The position numbers were made by a program, and so were the translations under genes. Positions 4,567-5,132 of a DNA stretch of 5,132 bases are shown piece by piece. How positions within the stretch are numbered: the first letter of the stretch is position 1; each line of letters starts with the position of its first letter. This DNA is from an uncultured Pseudomonadota bacterium (lineage in GTDB: Bacteria; Bdellovibrionota_B; Oligoflexia; Oligoflexales; Bog-1112), in assembly GCA_937896265.1 (NCBI GenBank), contig CALBMD010000010.1, positions 1 through 5,132 on the forward strand, in the 5' to 3' direction. The notes below the pieces were generated by a model, which saw only the letters and a program-made list of their open reading frames with translations, had not been told where the DNA came from and did no database searches.

Positions 4567-5132
4567 TTTTTTAACATTCCTCTGCAAGAAGATCTTGGTC
4601 TGCATAGTCAACAGTTCAACTTGTTGCCTATGAATTTGCGACCCGTCGTGCACAATCCAAAAAACGCAAACTACGTTGGTGTGGCAAAAAGTCTTTAGGT
4701 TGGATTCCCTTAGGAAGGGATGGAATAAGAGTATTAGGTGACTCTATTCTACACAATAAAAAGATATTTCGATTTTGGAAATCGCGCGAGATTGAAGGCG
4801 CAATCAAGTGTGGATCGATAACTCAAGACACTAGAGGCAGATGGTATCTGCATTTGCAATGCGAAACGGTCGAATCTAGAGTAGCTGGCAGAGCAGAAAT
4901 TGGCTTGGACTTAGGGCTAAAAACATTTGTGACTGGATCAAATGGAAAAAAATATAATACCGGGCGTTGGTATCGTAAATTTGAGGAAAGACTAGCCAAA
5001 GCGCAACAAGACAAGAAAAAGAAGCTAGCCAAAACAATAAGCGCATACAAAGCCATTAGGCGGCATGGTGTATTTGTTGTTGTGAAAGAACACAACACAA
5101 CCCGAACCTGTAGCAGTTATAGGACTATTCCG
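4567..5132 (+). pseudogene. tnpB: tnpB (IS200/IS605-type OrfB) remnant, 5' truncated, frameshifted, internally deleted
   Basis: TnpB is the RNA-guided RuvC-like nuclease carried by IS200/IS605/IS607 elements. The similarity starts within a few bases of the ddl stop with FFNIPLQEDLGLHSQ (4567-4611), so the true N-terminus is missing. A one-base loss near 4611 then shifts the frame. In the next frame the protein resumes as TVQLVAYEFATRRAQ and stays open from 4611 to the right edge. Recognisable family landmarks follow: KLRWCGKKSLGWIP, the FRFWKSREIEGAIKCG region, RGRWYLHLQCE, and the first RuvC motif IGLDLGL with the catalytic Asp at 4908-4910. After a lysine-rich segment ending near KKKLAKTI the sequence jumps directly to YKAIRRHG and the zinc-finger start TCSSY. 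The middle of the nuclease domain, including the second catalytic acidic residue, is therefore missing, by an in-frame deletion of perhaps 60-80 codons. The second finger cysteine is Tyr. No tnpA or left end is visible; the right end lies outside the window. It cannot encode a working TnpB. Confidence 0.88.

Noticed and set aside
4823..5098. 91-codon minus-strand open frame over the tnpB remnant
   Set aside because: It is antisense to clearly recognisable TnpB residues and has no independent support.
1..5132. CRISPR array, tRNA, rRNA, or toxin-antitoxin pair
   Set aside because: I saw no regularly spaced repeats, no cloverleaf with conserved TTC loop, no rRNA-like sequence and no paired small genes on either strand.

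Overview
The window is bacterial chromosome of moderate-to-low GC. It carries ordinary housekeeping genes and two decayed or non-autonomous mobile elements. The signal peptide with a lipobox, the glyoxylate-cycle isocitrate lyase, a eukaryote-like type II glutamine synthetase (GSII) and a D-Ala-D-Ala ligase together suggest a Gram-negative heterotroph. A Bdellovibrio/Oligoflexia-like lineage or another gammaproteobacterial or deltaproteobacterial relative would fit, but nothing here fixes the taxon.

Layout from left to right: (1) 1-507, minus strand: N-terminal part of a small secreted lipoprotein, running off the left edge. (2) 508-661: intergenic region with a strong bulged hairpin and a U-rich tail that reads as the aceA terminator, plus a weak candidate promoter for the lipoprotein. 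(3) 662-2002, minus: isocitrate lyase (aceA), with a perfect AGGAGG ribosome binding site that fixes its start. (4) 2104-2270: a nearly palindromic 167-bp MITE (miniature inverted-repeat transposable element) flanked by a 9-bp target duplication, inserted between the divergent aceA and glutamine synthetase genes. (5) 2281-2428: leader of the glutamine synthetase gene, with a repeated GGGTGATAC motif. (6) 2429-3478, plus: GSII. (7) 3490-3517: a clean intrinsic terminator. (8) 3536-4564, plus: D-alanine-D-alanine ligase. (9) 4567-5132, plus: a broken IS200/IS605-type tnpB that begins right after the ddl stop codon and runs off the right edge.

The genes do not form one pathway. Isocitrate lyase serves growth on acetate or fatty acids, GSII assimilates ammonium, and Ddl makes the peptidoglycan dipeptide. 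The terminator between glutamine synthetase and ddl argues against a simple operon, although ddl starts only about 20 bases after it. I found no convincing undescribed defence or regulatory system. The most informative features are the MITE with its target duplication, and the tnpB remnant, in which separate lesions (frameshift, internal deletion, loss of a zinc-finger cysteine) can be read directly.
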